Source of the DNA: MED-G116 sp038107835
GTDB lineage: Bacteria > Pseudomonadota > Alphaproteobacteria > Puniceispirillales > Puniceispirillaceae
NCBI GenBank assembly: GCA_038107835.1
Contig: JAYNHH010000031.1
Coordinates: 1 to 26,338, forward strand
Reading direction: 5' to 3'
Length of the DNA: 26,338 nucleotides
This document shows positions 7,584 through 15,407 of this stretch, piece by piece. The translations under genes and the position numbers were made by a program. The notes below the pieces were generated by a model, which was not told the origin of the DNA, ran no database searches, and saw nothing but the letters and a program-made list of their open reading frames with translations. Within the stretch, counting starts at the first letter, position 1. Each line of letters begins with the position of its first letter.

Positions 7584-8621
7584 ATGAGTCGTCTCGCCGA
7601 ATGGTTTGCACGGCCCTATGCGGCGTTGTGCTTTCTTGCCTTCGGAATGGCTGTCATTCCGCTGAATGACGCATTGATCAAGCTGCTTGGCGAAACCATG
7701 CCGCTCGGCCAGATCGTCGCCATCCGCTCACTGATGAGCCTTGCCTTCATTGCCCTGTTCAGTTCTGGCCTGCGGCGGATGACGGGTCTGTCATCATCGG
7801 TATTCTGGCAATTTGTTGGGCGTGGCATGTGCCTTGTCGTGGCGATGATACTGTTCTTTGCCTCGCTTGGCAGCCTGTCTCTTGCCAGCGCTGTTGCCAT
7901 TTTCTTTACCGCGCCTTTGCTGATAACCCTCTTGTCGGTTCCTCTGCTGGGCGAGAAAATTGGTATCCACCGTGTGCTGTCGGTGATTGCCGGCATGGCT
8001 GGGTGTTTGCTGATCATCCGACCGGGGACTGCTGATTTTCAGGGGGAAACGCTGCTTGTCCTTGGGTCTGCGCTAAGCTACGCACTGTTCCAGATCTGGA
8101 CGCGGCGGCTGAAATCTGTTGGCGATCTGCCAGCGATGGTCGCGGTTCAGCATTGCTGTTATGCGGTTGCTGGCGGGGCGATGGTGCTGTTCAATTTCGC
8201 TTTGCCCTTCAACGATCTGGAAAATGCCTCGCTGACTTTTCTGCTGCGCGGTCCCATTTCGGTTGATGCCACCGATCTTGCCTTTATCTTTGTCTGTGCC
8301 TTTGCCGTGTTGCTGCTCTCCGTTGCGTCATCGAATGCATATCGGTGCGTTGAGGCTTCGCTGATTGCACCATTTGAATACACGGCGATTCCCATGGGTG
8401 TTTTCTGGGGCATTGTCATCTGGGATGACTGGCCGGTTTCGTCGGCCTGGGCCGGAATGGCGTTGATTCTTGTTGGGGGGTTGTATGCCGTCTACCGTGA
8501 ACACACACGCAATGTAACAGTGATCACACAGGTGCCGATGCCCGCCTCGACGGCGATGGTTCATCAGGCCGATGGCGGTGCCGACAGTGCCGCCGGACCA
8601 CGGCCGGGCGACCAGCCCTAA
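7584..8621 (+). CDS. DMT superfamily transporter (two EamA domains)
   Basis: This is an inner-membrane carrier of 345 residues with about ten hydrophobic helices arranged as two EamA repeats. Such proteins usually export metabolites or amino acids; the substrate cannot be read from sequence. The first repeat runs from about residue 10 to 140 and includes PLLGEKIGIHRVLSVIAGM, the conserved end of an EamA unit. The second spans about 150 to 295 and includes EASLIAPFEYTAIPMGVFWG. The hydrophilic tail ends PRPGDQP. The start is ATG 7584 with an excellent GGAGGAG at 7571-7577. The gene is divergent from the GFA-family gene, and its TAA overlaps the stop of ccmE by three bases. Confidence 0.92.
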   Translation: MSRLAEWFARPYAALCFLAFGMAVIPLNDALIKLLGETMPLGQIVAIRSLMSLAFIALFSSGLRRMTGLSSSVFWQFVGRGMCLVVAMILFFASLGSLSLASAVAIFFTAPLLITLLSVPLLGEKIGIHRVLSVIAGMAGCLLIIRPGTADFQGETLLVLGSALSYALFQIWTRRLKSVGDLPAMVAVQHCCYAVAGGAMVLFNFALPFNDLENASLTFLLRGPISVDATDLAFIFVCAFAVLLLSVASSNAYRCVEASLIAPFEYTAIPMGVFWGIVIWDDWPVSSAWAGMALILVGGLYAVYREHTRNVTVITQVPMPASTAMVHQADGGADSAAGPRPGDQP

Positions 8622-9043
8622 TCCCCTCCCTGCCAGACGCCCTGTTTCTTCAGGCTGTCTGCGATTTCCTTTGGCATGTAGGTCTCGTCATGTTTCGCCA
8701 GAACATTGGAGGCGACAAGCACGCCATTTTCGAGCCTGCCCTCGGCGACAACGCCCTGGCCCTCACGGAACAGGCTTGGCAATGCGTTGGCGTACCGGAT
8801 TTCGATTTCAGCGCCGCCGTCAGTGACGGTGAAAATGGAGTTGAGTCCGTTGATGGTGACGCTCCCTTCCTTGACAAGCCCACCAAGCCGAATGGCTTTT
8901 CCCGGCGTTGCCCTGTCGATCTCGGAAGGGGAATAGAAAAAAACGATGTTGTCCCGCAGTGCACCAAGCACCAGCATCAACGCGACGACGAGCAGGCACG
9001 CGATTGCGGCGATGGAAAAGCCTCTCCTCTGCTTTGGTGTCAT
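8618..9043 (-). CDS. ccmE: Cytochrome c maturation protein CcmE (heme chaperone)
   Basis: CcmE receives heme from CcmABCD and passes it to CcmFH for attachment to apocytochrome c in the periplasm. The 141-residue protein has one N-terminal membrane helix (about residues 9-30), a periplasmic OB-fold, and LAKHDETYMP with the heme-binding His118 and Tyr122. Length and motif are typical. No other ccm gene is present in the window, so ccmE stands alone here, facing away from a cytochrome c gene across a 274-bp spacer. It is convergent with the EamA transporter, and the two stop codons share bases 8619-8620. Confidence 0.95.
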   Translation of the reverse strand: MTPKQRRGFSIAAIACLLVVALMLVLGALRDNIVFFYSPSEIDRATPGKAIRLGGLVKEGSVTINGLNSIFTVTDGGAEIEIRYANALPSLFREGQGVVAEGRLENGVLVASNVLAKHDETYMPKEIADSLKKQGVWQGGD

Positions 9044-9206
9044 CGGCGCCGAACTCCTTTTCGGTGGTCACAGCATAGGTGGGCCAAAAGCCCCCACTTG
9101 GCAAGGCCGCCAACCCCTCTGAGCTGGTGTTTTTGCCGGGCGATACGCTTTTTTTTCGGGTTTGGCCACGCTGGTGCATGCGTGATTACGGCACAGGACG
9201 GACGTC

Positions 9207-9235
9207 TTGCTGATTTTGGTGTCATTACCTATGTG
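9207..9235 (+). promoter_or_regulatory. Candidate sigma-70 promoter for the cytochrome c operon
   Basis: TTGCTG (9207-9212) and TATGTG (9230-9235) are separated by 17 bases, about 80 bases before the cytochrome c start. The match is partial and rests on spacing and position only. It lies in the spacer between ccmE and the cytochrome gene. Confidence 0.35.
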
Positions 9236-9317
9236 CAAAGCTGGTGCAATGTGATAAATCCACGGGGCGCATGAGGTGTATGGCCATCAGGCGCTCCCTG
9301 TTCAGGAAAAGGCAAAA

Positions 9318-9701
9318 ATGGTGATGAATGTGTTTGGCAGAATGGCCGGTGTGGCTTTGCTTGGGTTTGGTCTTGTGGTCGCAGGCAGCGCCATGGCAGG
9401 TGATGCGGTCAAGGGCGAGAAGGTCTTCAAGAAATGTAAGGCATGCCACTATGTGGACAAGGAAAAGAACAAGACCGGTCCGCATCTTGTCGCGGTGTTA
9501 GGGCGTGAAGCTGGCAGTCTTGAGGGATACAAATACTCGAAGGCAATGAAGGCATCCGGCCTTGTCTGGGACGAGGAGACACTTGCCGCCTATCTCAAAG
9601 CGCCAAAGAAATATGTCAAAGGCACGAAGATGGCTTTTGCGGGTCTGAAAAAGGACAAAGATGTCGCAGATGTCATTGCCTATCTCAAGGCGGCCAATTA
9701 A
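9318..9701 (+). CDS. Class I c-type cytochrome, periplasmic
   Basis: A small monoheme electron carrier of the c2/c-550 type, 127 residues. The signal peptide runs to about residue 27 (GSAMA then GDAVKG). Heme attaches at Cys40 and Cys43 in CKACH, with His44 and probably Met105 in GTKMAFAG as axial ligands. The rest is lysine-rich, as in soluble cytochromes that dock to acidic partners. Start ATG 9318 has AGGAAAAGG just upstream; an in-frame ATG at 9324 is an alternative. An FMN-dependent dehydrogenase begins 56 bp downstream and a copper chaperone follows it, suggesting one operon and a link to a copper oxidase chain. Confidence 0.93.
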   Translation: MVMNVFGRMAGVALLGFGLVVAGSAMAGDAVKGEKVFKKCKACHYVDKEKNKTGPHLVAVLGREAGSLEGYKYSKAMKASGLVWDEETLAAYLKAPKKYVKGTKMAFAGLKKDKDVADVIAYLKAAN

Positions 9702-9757
9702 CCAGCGCGATCCATTGGCGGTCACATGACCGGGACACGACAGCATCGGGGCAGGTG

Positions 9758-10915
9758 ATGGACATCTCCAACAAATATCCGCGGTTGAGCGATCTCGAAG
9801 CCACAGCAAAGCGCAAGATTCCGCCCTTCGTCTATGCCTATCTTGACTCAGGGACAGGCCATGACAACACGAAGACAGCCAACCGGTCGGTCTATGACTC
9901 CATCACCCTGACACCACAGTTTCTGCGTGGGCGTGTCGATCCTGACATCTCGGTCAAACTGTTTGGCAAGACCTATCAGGCGCCCTTCGGCGTCTCGCCT
10001 ATCGGCCTGTCATCACTGATCTGGCCCGGAGCCGAACTGGTTCTGGCGAAAGCGGCAAAAGCTCATGGCTTTCCCTATGCGCTTAGCACGGTTGCCGGCG
10101 AATCAATTGAGCGGGTGTCTGCTGTTGGCGGTGATATGGCCTGGTTTCAGCTTTATGCTCCCTTTGACCGGACGCTTTGCAGCGACCTTCTGCGCCGGGC
10201 AGCGGATTGCGGATGTGAGACAATCATCTTGACCGCCGATGTGCCGGCTCCTAGCCGGCGCGAGCGAATGCGCATTGCCGGTGCGCCGCTGGGAAGCCGG
10301 GGCAATTCCACCTTCTCGCCACGGGTGATCTGGCAATCAATGACCCATCCGGAATGGGCGCTCAGAACGCTGATGAACGGCGGCGCACGCTTCAGGAACA
10401 TGGAACCCTATGCCAATGGCCAGCGCGGCATGGCGATCACTAAATTCATTGGCTCACAGCTGAATGGTTCGCTCGATTGGGATTATCTTGCCGAGATCAG
10501 ACAGCAATGGCAGGGCAATCTGCTCCTCAAGGGCATTCTGCATGCCCAGGATGCGACGCGCGCCGTGAAGATGGGCGTTGACGGTCTTGTAATCTCCAAC
10601 CATGGTGGCCGCCAGCTCGATGCGGCACCGCACCCGCTTGGCCAACTGCCGGGAATTCGCGCAGCTGTTGGCGGCAATCTGCCGATCATCATCGACAGCG
10701 GTGTCCGCTCGGGACTCGATGTGGTGCGGGCTCTTGCCAGTGGTGCCGATTTTGTGATGCTTGGCCGCGCCTTCATGTATTCGGTTGCGGCACTTGGCAG
10801 GCGTGGCGGTGATCACGCTGCCGGCATTCTGCTGGAGGAGGTGCGCGATGTCATGGCGCAGCTTGGAATCGATTCAATCAAAGGTCTTCGTGATGTTCAT
10901 GTGGGGAAATCGTAA
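9758..10915 (+). CDS. FMN-dependent alpha-hydroxy acid dehydrogenase (L-lactate dehydrogenase-like)
   Basis: A TIM-barrel flavoenzyme of 385 residues that oxidises an L-2-hydroxy acid to the 2-oxo acid. It has FVYAYLDSGTGHDNT near the N-terminus, APFGVSPIGLSSL, WFQLYAP, ILTADVPAPSRRER, and VISNHGGRQLDAAPHPL with the active-site His282, then IIIDSGVRSGLDVVRALA for FMN phosphate binding. This is typical of LldD and relatives; lactate, glycolate and mandelate enzymes cannot be told apart reliably by eye. I chose ATG 9758, preceded by GGGGCAGGTG, over the GTG at 9755. A cytochrome c lies upstream and the PCu(A)C gene starts directly after the stop, so the electron acceptor may be the respiratory chain. 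Confidence 0.92.
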   Translation: MDISNKYPRLSDLEATAKRKIPPFVYAYLDSGTGHDNTKTANRSVYDSITLTPQFLRGRVDPDISVKLFGKTYQAPFGVSPIGLSSLIWPGAELVLAKAAKAHGFPYALSTVAGESIERVSAVGGDMAWFQLYAPFDRTLCSDLLRRAADCGCETIILTADVPAPSRRERMRIAGAPLGSRGNSTFSPRVIWQSMTHPEWALRTLMNGGARFRNMEPYANGQRGMAITKFIGSQLNGSLDWDYLAEIRQQWQGNLLLKGILHAQDATRAVKMGVDGLVISNHGGRQLDAAPHPLGQLPGIRAAVGGNLPIIIDSGVRSGLDVVRALASGADFVMLGRAFMYSVAALGRRGGDHAAGILLEEVRDVMAQLGIDSIKGLRDVHVGKS

Positions 10916-11497
10916 ATGGTGTCTGGCAGGTTGGCTCGGTTGAGCAGGAAAATGAGGTTGTGGGTTTTCGCCCTGCTGCCGGCAATGCTGCTGGCGCCTC
11001 CGGCAGCCGCAGGTGATGCCGCGATCAGCGTGCATCAGGCCGAAATCCGTGCCACTGCTGGGGCGATGACGGCAACGGGCGGCTATGCCCGCATCGTAAA
11101 TTCCGGACATGCTGATGTGACCCTGGTCCGGGTCAATGCTGATTTTGCGGCCAAGGCTGAAATCCATACGATGTTCGCCGAGGATGGCGTGATGAAAATG
11201 CGGCCACTCGAGGGTGGTCTTGTCATTCCCGCACATGGCGAGGCGTTGTTGAAGCCGGGCGGCAATCATCTGATGTTCATGGGGCTGACCGGCGCAATGA
11301 AGCCGGGGGCGATGCAGCACATCACCCTGCATTTTGATGATGGACACACGGTTTTGGTGATGGCCAAGGTCAAGAAACCAGCCGATATCGGCGGCGCGGC
11401 GCATGACCATTCTGCAGCGGGGCATGACCATTCCGGGACAGGACACGACCATTCCGATGCTTCAGGTGACGCCATGAAGATGGGGTCTGGCGGCTAG
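10916..11497 (+). CDS. PCu(A)C-type periplasmic copper chaperone with His-rich tail
   Basis: These proteins deliver Cu(I) to the CuA or CuB centre of cytochrome oxidase. The 193-residue protein has a signal peptide (hydrophobic core about residues 14-28, then PPAAAGDA) and the copper site His84, Met95, His118 and Met120 (EIHTM, MKM, NHLMFM). The C-terminus carries three consecutive seven-residue units beginning HDHS (about 163-183) and then MKMGSGG, a likely extra metal-binding tail. The ATG directly follows the TAA of the dehydrogenase gene; a downstream ATG at 10952 would give a shorter signal peptide but has a poorly spaced ribosome site. It is co-directional with the cytochrome c and FMN dehydrogenase. 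Confidence 0.9.
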   Translation: MVSGRLARLSRKMRLWVFALLPAMLLAPPAAAGDAAISVHQAEIRATAGAMTATGGYARIVNSGHADVTLVRVNADFAAKAEIHTMFAEDGVMKMRPLEGGLVIPAHGEALLKPGGNHLMFMGLTGAMKPGAMQHITLHFDDGHTVLVMAKVKKPADIGGAAHDHSAAGHDHSGTGHDHSDASGDAMKMGSGG

Positions 11498-11509
11498 AGC
11501 TGGCGGCAG

Positions 11510-11974
11510 TCAGAAAATACCGGCGTCAAGGCCAGCCGCCATGGCTGTTGCCAGTTCCTCAACCTGTGTGGGGTAGCTGTCTGACCAGTTGCCGTGAAGG
11601 ATCAATGGCGCGGCGACAAGGCGCCACCTCTGGGCGCTGAAGATGCCTTCCAATGCCTGTCTGGTCGCGGTACCGTCGAGGCCGGCACGGATATAGAGGC
11701 CGACAGGCATCGCCTCGGTTCTGCCCAGCCATGTGTTGTAGCAGCGGTCGAACATGTCCTTTGTGGCACCGGCCATATAGCCGATATTCTCGGTTGTGCC
11801 GAGGATCACCCCATCAGCTGCCAGCAGATCATCCGCAACCACGTCAAAGGGCGACATGGCCTGCGCCGTAACCTCGCCAGCGTCATCTGTGCTTGCACCG
11901 CGCAGTGCCGCATCGGCGAGCGCTCTGGTGTTAACAGAGGGTGTATGGGCGATGATCAGCAAATGTTTTGTCAC
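11510..11974 (-). CDS. Flavodoxin-like / NADPH-dependent FMN reductase family protein
   Basis: A 154-residue flavodoxin-fold protein, probably an FMN-binding oxidoreductase or quinone reductase in the cytoplasm. The N-terminal LLIIAHTPSVNT is the FMN phosphate loop; GTTENIGYMAGATKDMFDRC is the isoalloxazine-contact region of the NAD(P)H:FMN family. The start is a GTG at 11974 with AAAGGCAGG upstream. It converges on the PCu(A)C gene with 12 bp between the stops, and is divergent from phhB with 55 bp between the starts, so the two probably share a control region. The partner or substrate is unknown. Confidence 0.82.
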   Translation of the reverse strand: MTKHLLIIAHTPSVNTRALADAALRGASTDDAGEVTAQAMSPFDVVADDLLAADGVILGTTENIGYMAGATKDMFDRCYNTWLGRTEAMPVGLYIRAGLDGTATRQALEGIFSAQRWRLVAAPLILHGNWSDSYPTQVEELATAMAAGLDAGIF

Positions 11975-12029
11975 GGCGGCAACCTGCCTTTACGATCAGA
12001 GTGGAACGGGCGACATGGGGAGCTGGATT

Positions 12030-12317
12030 ATGACACAGAAACTTGATGCGGCGGAACTGCAAAGCGCACTGACAGCATTGCCGGAATGGCAGCTGTCTGA
12101 GGATGGGCTTGGTCTGGAGCGGGTTTTCACCTTTGCCGGTTTCAATGCGGCTTTCGGCTTCATGAGCCGTGTGGCACTCGCTGCAGAACGCGAAAACCAT
12201 CACCCCGAATGGTCCAATGTCTATAACAGGGTCACGCTGCGCTGGACGACCCATTCGGTTGGTGGAGTCAGCGCGCTCGACGTCAAGCTGGCCAAAAAAT
12301 GCGACAGCTTCGCCTGA
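12030..12317 (+). CDS. phhB: 4a-hydroxytetrahydrobiopterin dehydratase (pterin-4a-carbinolamine dehydratase)
   Basis: PhhB dehydrates the 4a-carbinolamine pterin formed by aromatic amino acid hydroxylases, allowing the cofactor to be recycled; family members can also act as a transcription coactivator. The 95-residue length and the motif ENHHPEWSNVYNRVTLRW then TTHSVGGVS match the family, including the active-site His pair. ATG 12030 was chosen because GGGGAG at 12017-12022 lies 7 bases upstream; an in-frame ATG at 12015 overlaps that site. No phenylalanine hydroxylase gene is in the window, so the partner enzyme, if any, is elsewhere. Confidence 0.95.
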   Translation: MTQKLDAAELQSALTALPEWQLSEDGLGLERVFTFAGFNAAFGFMSRVALAAERENHHPEWSNVYNRVTLRWTTHSVGGVSALDVKLAKKCDSFA

Positions 12318-12344
12318 GCCACAATCATTGATCAAGGTCTGCTG

Positions 12345-13184
12345 TCAGGCGTTCGTCCGCCGGTCCTTGACCACCGTCACCCGGTTCATGCAGCGATAGG
12401 CTGGCAGATAGTCGGCAACGGCATAATGCTGGGTGCAGCGATTGTCCCACATTGCCACTGAGCCGTTCTGCCAGCGGAACCGCACCTGATATTCGGGCCG
12501 GTTGACATGATCCAGCAGCCAGTTCAGCCAGTTCCGGCTCTCGCGGGCAGTCAGACCGACGATATGCTGGGTAAAGCTCTCATTCACATAGAGGAACTTT
12601 CGGCCGGAGACGGGGTGTGTCTTGATCACCGGATGGATCGCACAGCCAAATCTGTTCATGCCCTCCAGCAATTTCTGTCCATCCGTCTCGCCAGCGCTGA
12701 AGGTGTTGCGGAAATCACCCATATCGTGAATCGCAGACAGTGTCCCGAGATAGGATTTGATGTCGTCATCAAGCGCCTCATAGGCGGCATACATGCTGGC
12801 CCATAGCGTGTCGCCTCCAACTTCAGGCACCTCTCTCGCGACCAGAATCGAGGCAAAGGCCGGGTCCTGCTTGAAGGTCAGATCGGTGTGCCATTCATTG
12901 GTGTCGGGCGGGTTGTTGGCGTCATTTGCCAATTTGACGATGGCCTCATATCCCTCAACATGTGCATAGACAGGATGCGGCTGGTCAATCTCACCAAAGC
13001 TGCGGGCAAAGGCAAGATGGTGTGCGGGATCAATATCCTGGTCTCTGAAGAAAATGACACAATGATCAATCAGCGCGTCATAGACTGCGTTTTCCTCGCT
13101 TTTGCTGAGGGGTCTGCCAAGATCAATTCCGCTGATCTCAGCGCCGATATGCCTTGTCAGTTTGGTGATGGTCATGTCTGACAT
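12345..13184 (-). CDS. TauD/TfdA-family Fe(II)/2-oxoglutarate dioxygenase
   Basis: An iron- and 2-oxoglutarate-dependent dioxygenase of 279 residues. The facial triad is His99 and Asp101 in NEWHTDLTF with His253 in CTQHYAVADY; the 2-oxoglutarate arginine is Arg264 or Arg268 in AYRCMNRVTVV. The N-terminal IGAEISGIDL is typical of TauD. Relatives attack taurine, alkyl sulfates, 2,4-D and other carboxylates; the substrate here is not known. Of several closely spaced ATGs I chose 13184 because AAGGAG sits 7 bases upstream; ATG 13190 is too close to it. It lies 85 bp downstream of azlD on the same strand and converges on phhB. Confidence 0.92.
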   Translation of the reverse strand: MSDMTITKLTRHIGAEISGIDLGRPLSKSEENAVYDALIDHCVIFFRDQDIDPAHHLAFARSFGEIDQPHPVYAHVEGYEAIVKLANDANNPPDTNEWHTDLTFKQDPAFASILVAREVPEVGGDTLWASMYAAYEALDDDIKSYLGTLSAIHDMGDFRNTFSAGETDGQKLLEGMNRFGCAIHPVIKTHPVSGRKFLYVNESFTQHIVGLTARESRNWLNWLLDHVNRPEYQVRFRWQNGSVAMWDNRCTQHYAVADYLPAYRCMNRVTVVKDRRTNA

Positions 13185-13269
13185 CGGCATTCTCCTTCCA
13201 TGCTTCACGCCGCATCTTCAACCGGAAAAATATCTGACGCAAGCCATTTTGATGGATGCTGGTGGTCTT

Positions 13270-13584
13270 TCAGGCACCAAGAAAGGTCAGCAGCCAGAGA
13301 GTGCCAAGGCCAGCGCTGATGGTCATGACAACTGACCGGCTGACAAGTGCCACAAAGATCGCGATGATCGTGGCTGGCAGGCGGGCATTGTCCAGCAGCA
13401 TGATGCTGTCATCCTCGCCCACCAGCACCGCCGGAACGATGATAGCCGTCAGCACGGCGATGGGTACAAAGCCAAGAGCCTCCTCAAACGCGGTCGGCAG
13501 CTTGCGGGGCGCAACAGCTGACAGCATGACAAATCGCATGGCAAATGTAAGCAGGCCGGTGACAATCATGATGGTCCAGATCAT
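13270..13584 (-). CDS. azlD: AzlD family branched-chain amino acid transport subunit
   Basis: The small inner-membrane partner of AzlC, 104 residues with about four hydrophobic helices. RFVMLSAV and LGFVPIAVLTAIIVP are characteristic of the AzlD family. AzlCD pairs export branched-chain amino acids or related compounds. The ATG overlaps the azlC stop as ATGA (13584-13581), indicating translational coupling. The TauD-like gene follows after 85 bp and could be co-transcribed. Confidence 0.92.
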   Translation of the reverse strand: MIWTIMIVTGLLTFAMRFVMLSAVAPRKLPTAFEEALGFVPIAVLTAIIVPAVLVGEDDSIMLLDNARLPATIIAIFVALVSRSVVMTISAGLGTLWLLTFLGA

Positions 13585-14354
13585 CGCGCCATCCTCGGCT
13601 GCTTGAAACGGTGCGCCAGCCAGCCGGCAAGAACCCCGCCCACGGCGGCGATCAGAAGTCCGCTATTCCAGGGCAGTGACTGCCCAGCAAGAGCAATCCC
13701 ACCCGAGGTGACGCAGGCCAGCAGATCGGGCCGCGTCCGGATCGCAGGCGCGACAATCGCAATGAAGGTCAGTGGGATGGCAAATTCCAATGACAATTCT
13801 TCTGGAATGGTCGCGCTGGCAAAGACTCCGATCATTGTCGAAATCTGCCAGAGAACCCACAATGTCATGCCGGCGCCCAGCAGATGAAAATGTTTGAATG
13901 GGTTGGCGGGACGTTCAAGAAAGCGTTTGATACTGACGGCATAGGCTTCGTCGGTGAGAAGATAGGCAAGTGCGATGCGCCAGCCGAGCGGCAATTGGCT
14001 AAGATAGGGCGCGACAGATGCGCTGTAGAGACCATGCCGCAGGTTGATCACCGAAACTGACGCGCCAACAAAGACCGGCGGTGCGCCCGTTGCCCAGAGC
14101 TGGGCAAAGACGACCTGGCTGGCCCCGCCAAACAGGATTGATGACATCAGGATCGTCTGCAGTGGCGTCAGGCCGCTGGCAATGCCAAGCACGCCAAAGA
14201 CCAGGCCAAAGGGGACGACACCGAGCTGCAGCGGCAACTCATCACGAACGCCAGTCCAGAATTCGGAACGGGCAGAGCCTGCCGCGCCATCGGCCGGGAG
14301 GTTCGGTTCGCGTGGGTCCGGATCAATTGACGGGGGAGGGTGTGCGGCTGACAT
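13581..14354 (-). CDS. azlC: AzlC family branched-chain amino acid permease
   Basis: The large subunit of the AzlCD exporter, 257 residues. A proline- and acid-rich cytoplasmic N-terminus of about 35 residues precedes the membrane part. Family motifs include PLQLGVVPFGLVFGVLG, FGGASQVVFAQL, NLRHGLYSASVAPYL and LLTDEAYAVSIKRF. ATG 14354 has GGAG about 6 bases upstream. It overlaps azlD by four bases. A 122-bp spacer separates it from the glycosyltransferase gene upstream on the same strand; no clear terminator is visible there. Confidence 0.93.
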   Translation of the reverse strand: MSAAHPPPSIDPDPREPNLPADGAAGSARSEFWTGVRDELPLQLGVVPFGLVFGVLGIASGLTPLQTILMSSILFGGASQVVFAQLWATGAPPVFVGASVSVINLRHGLYSASVAPYLSQLPLGWRIALAYLLTDEAYAVSIKRFLERPANPFKHFHLLGAGMTLWVLWQISTMIGVFASATIPEELSLEFAIPLTFIAIVAPAIRTRPDLLACVTSGGIALAGQSLPWNSGLLIAAVGGVLAGWLAHRFKQPRMAR

Positions 14355-14476
14355 TCAGTCTCCAGAATTCTGTGCCGGTGCCTGTTGTCGCCCGGTGCCA
14401 TTCTGGATATCACTGGTGGCCAGTGTCGCTCAAGGGGTAAGGTGGCAGGCCAAGACAACAGATCAGGTCTGCCCCC

Positions 14477-15238
14477 CTACATCACCAGCCGGCTCATCGC
14501 TCTCAGATAGGATGGAAATTTCAGCCGTTTGTAGATCGACCAGCGCAACCTGTTGACCCGCCGCAGCAGGCCGAGAAACAGGTTGCCACCCCTGGCCTTT
14601 TCTGCCCCCTCATAGCCGATTGATGTTTGCCTGCCATCCTCCTCGAACAATGGCTGGGTAAGATAGAGAACCTTGCTGCCATTGAGCCACCAGTGATGCA
14701 TCAGCGTGTCGACCTCAAGCGCCAGGCGCAGGGGGTTGCGCAGCAGACGCTCGGCCGCCGGTCTGGTGATGAAATAGCTCTCGGCGCCGACGCCGCTATA
14801 TTTCAGGCAGCACAAATCGAGGGCGGTGCCGGCAAAGACAGTGTTCTTGCTCTGAATTTGCCGGTTTGCCAGAAACACAATGTCGAACTGCGCCGCATTT
14901 TCCCATAGCCTGTCAAGCTGGCCCTTGATCTGCGCCTTGCGGGACTCAATTGGTTTTGCATCATCCTCAAAGACAAAAGCGCCATTGGCACCAGACTCCA
15001 GAAACTGGTTCCAGGCCTGAAAGTGGCTGAGCGCACAGCCAATGGCATTGCTACGAAATGCCTCCTTGGCCCAGATTTGCCTGGACATGCCCTGAAATTT
15101 TTTCTGCTCCTCGGTGGGCAGCTCACTGCCCCTGATTGCATCAATGAATGTTGGCTCCAGACCGATTTCACGAAAGCGCGCGGTCAGCAGGTGTCTGCGC
15201 TCAGTGTCCTCCTTGAAAACGATAATATAAACCAGCAC
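14477..15238 (-). CDS. Glycosyltransferase family 25 (LPS biosynthesis type)
   Basis: A 253-residue cytoplasmic glycosyltransferase of the GT25 family, which adds galactose or similar sugars to lipopolysaccharide or other glycans. Supporting motifs are SNAIGCALSHFQAW (63-76), FVFEDDA with the metal-binding acidic cluster at 91-93, and GAESYFITRPAAERLL. The start is GTG 15238 with TGAGGG upstream; a nearby ATG is out of frame. It is divergent from pgk. No other envelope-sugar gene is present, so the acceptor cannot be inferred. Confidence 0.87.
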   Translation of the reverse strand: MLVYIIVFKEDTERRHLLTARFREIGLEPTFIDAIRGSELPTEEQKKFQGMSRQIWAKEAFRSNAIGCALSHFQAWNQFLESGANGAFVFEDDAKPIESRKAQIKGQLDRLWENAAQFDIVFLANRQIQSKNTVFAGTALDLCCLKYSGVGAESYFITRPAAERLLRNPLRLALEVDTLMHHWWLNGSKVLYLTQPLFEEDGRQTSIGYEGAEKARGGNLFLGLLRRVNRLRWSIYKRLKFPSYLRAMSRLVM

Positions 15239-15335
15239 CGCCAGCCCTCACCATGTCCTACGCTCTGGAACCAGATATCACCCTGTCCAGCGGGCACCGC
15301 TTATCGCACAACGCTAGCCCCCGCCCGTTCGTTAC

Positions 15336-15364
15336 TTGCAAAAGAGAGGCGATTTCGCTATCCG
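15336..15364 (+). promoter_or_regulatory. Candidate promoter for pgk
   Basis: TTGCAA (15336-15341) and TATCCG (15359-15364) are spaced by 17 bases, 44 bases before the pgk start, in the divergent spacer with the GT25 gene. The -10 match is poor, so this is tentative. Confidence 0.3.
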
Positions 15365-15407
15365 GAGACACACCGACCCTTAAATCCAGTTATATCAGGA
15401 AAATCTA

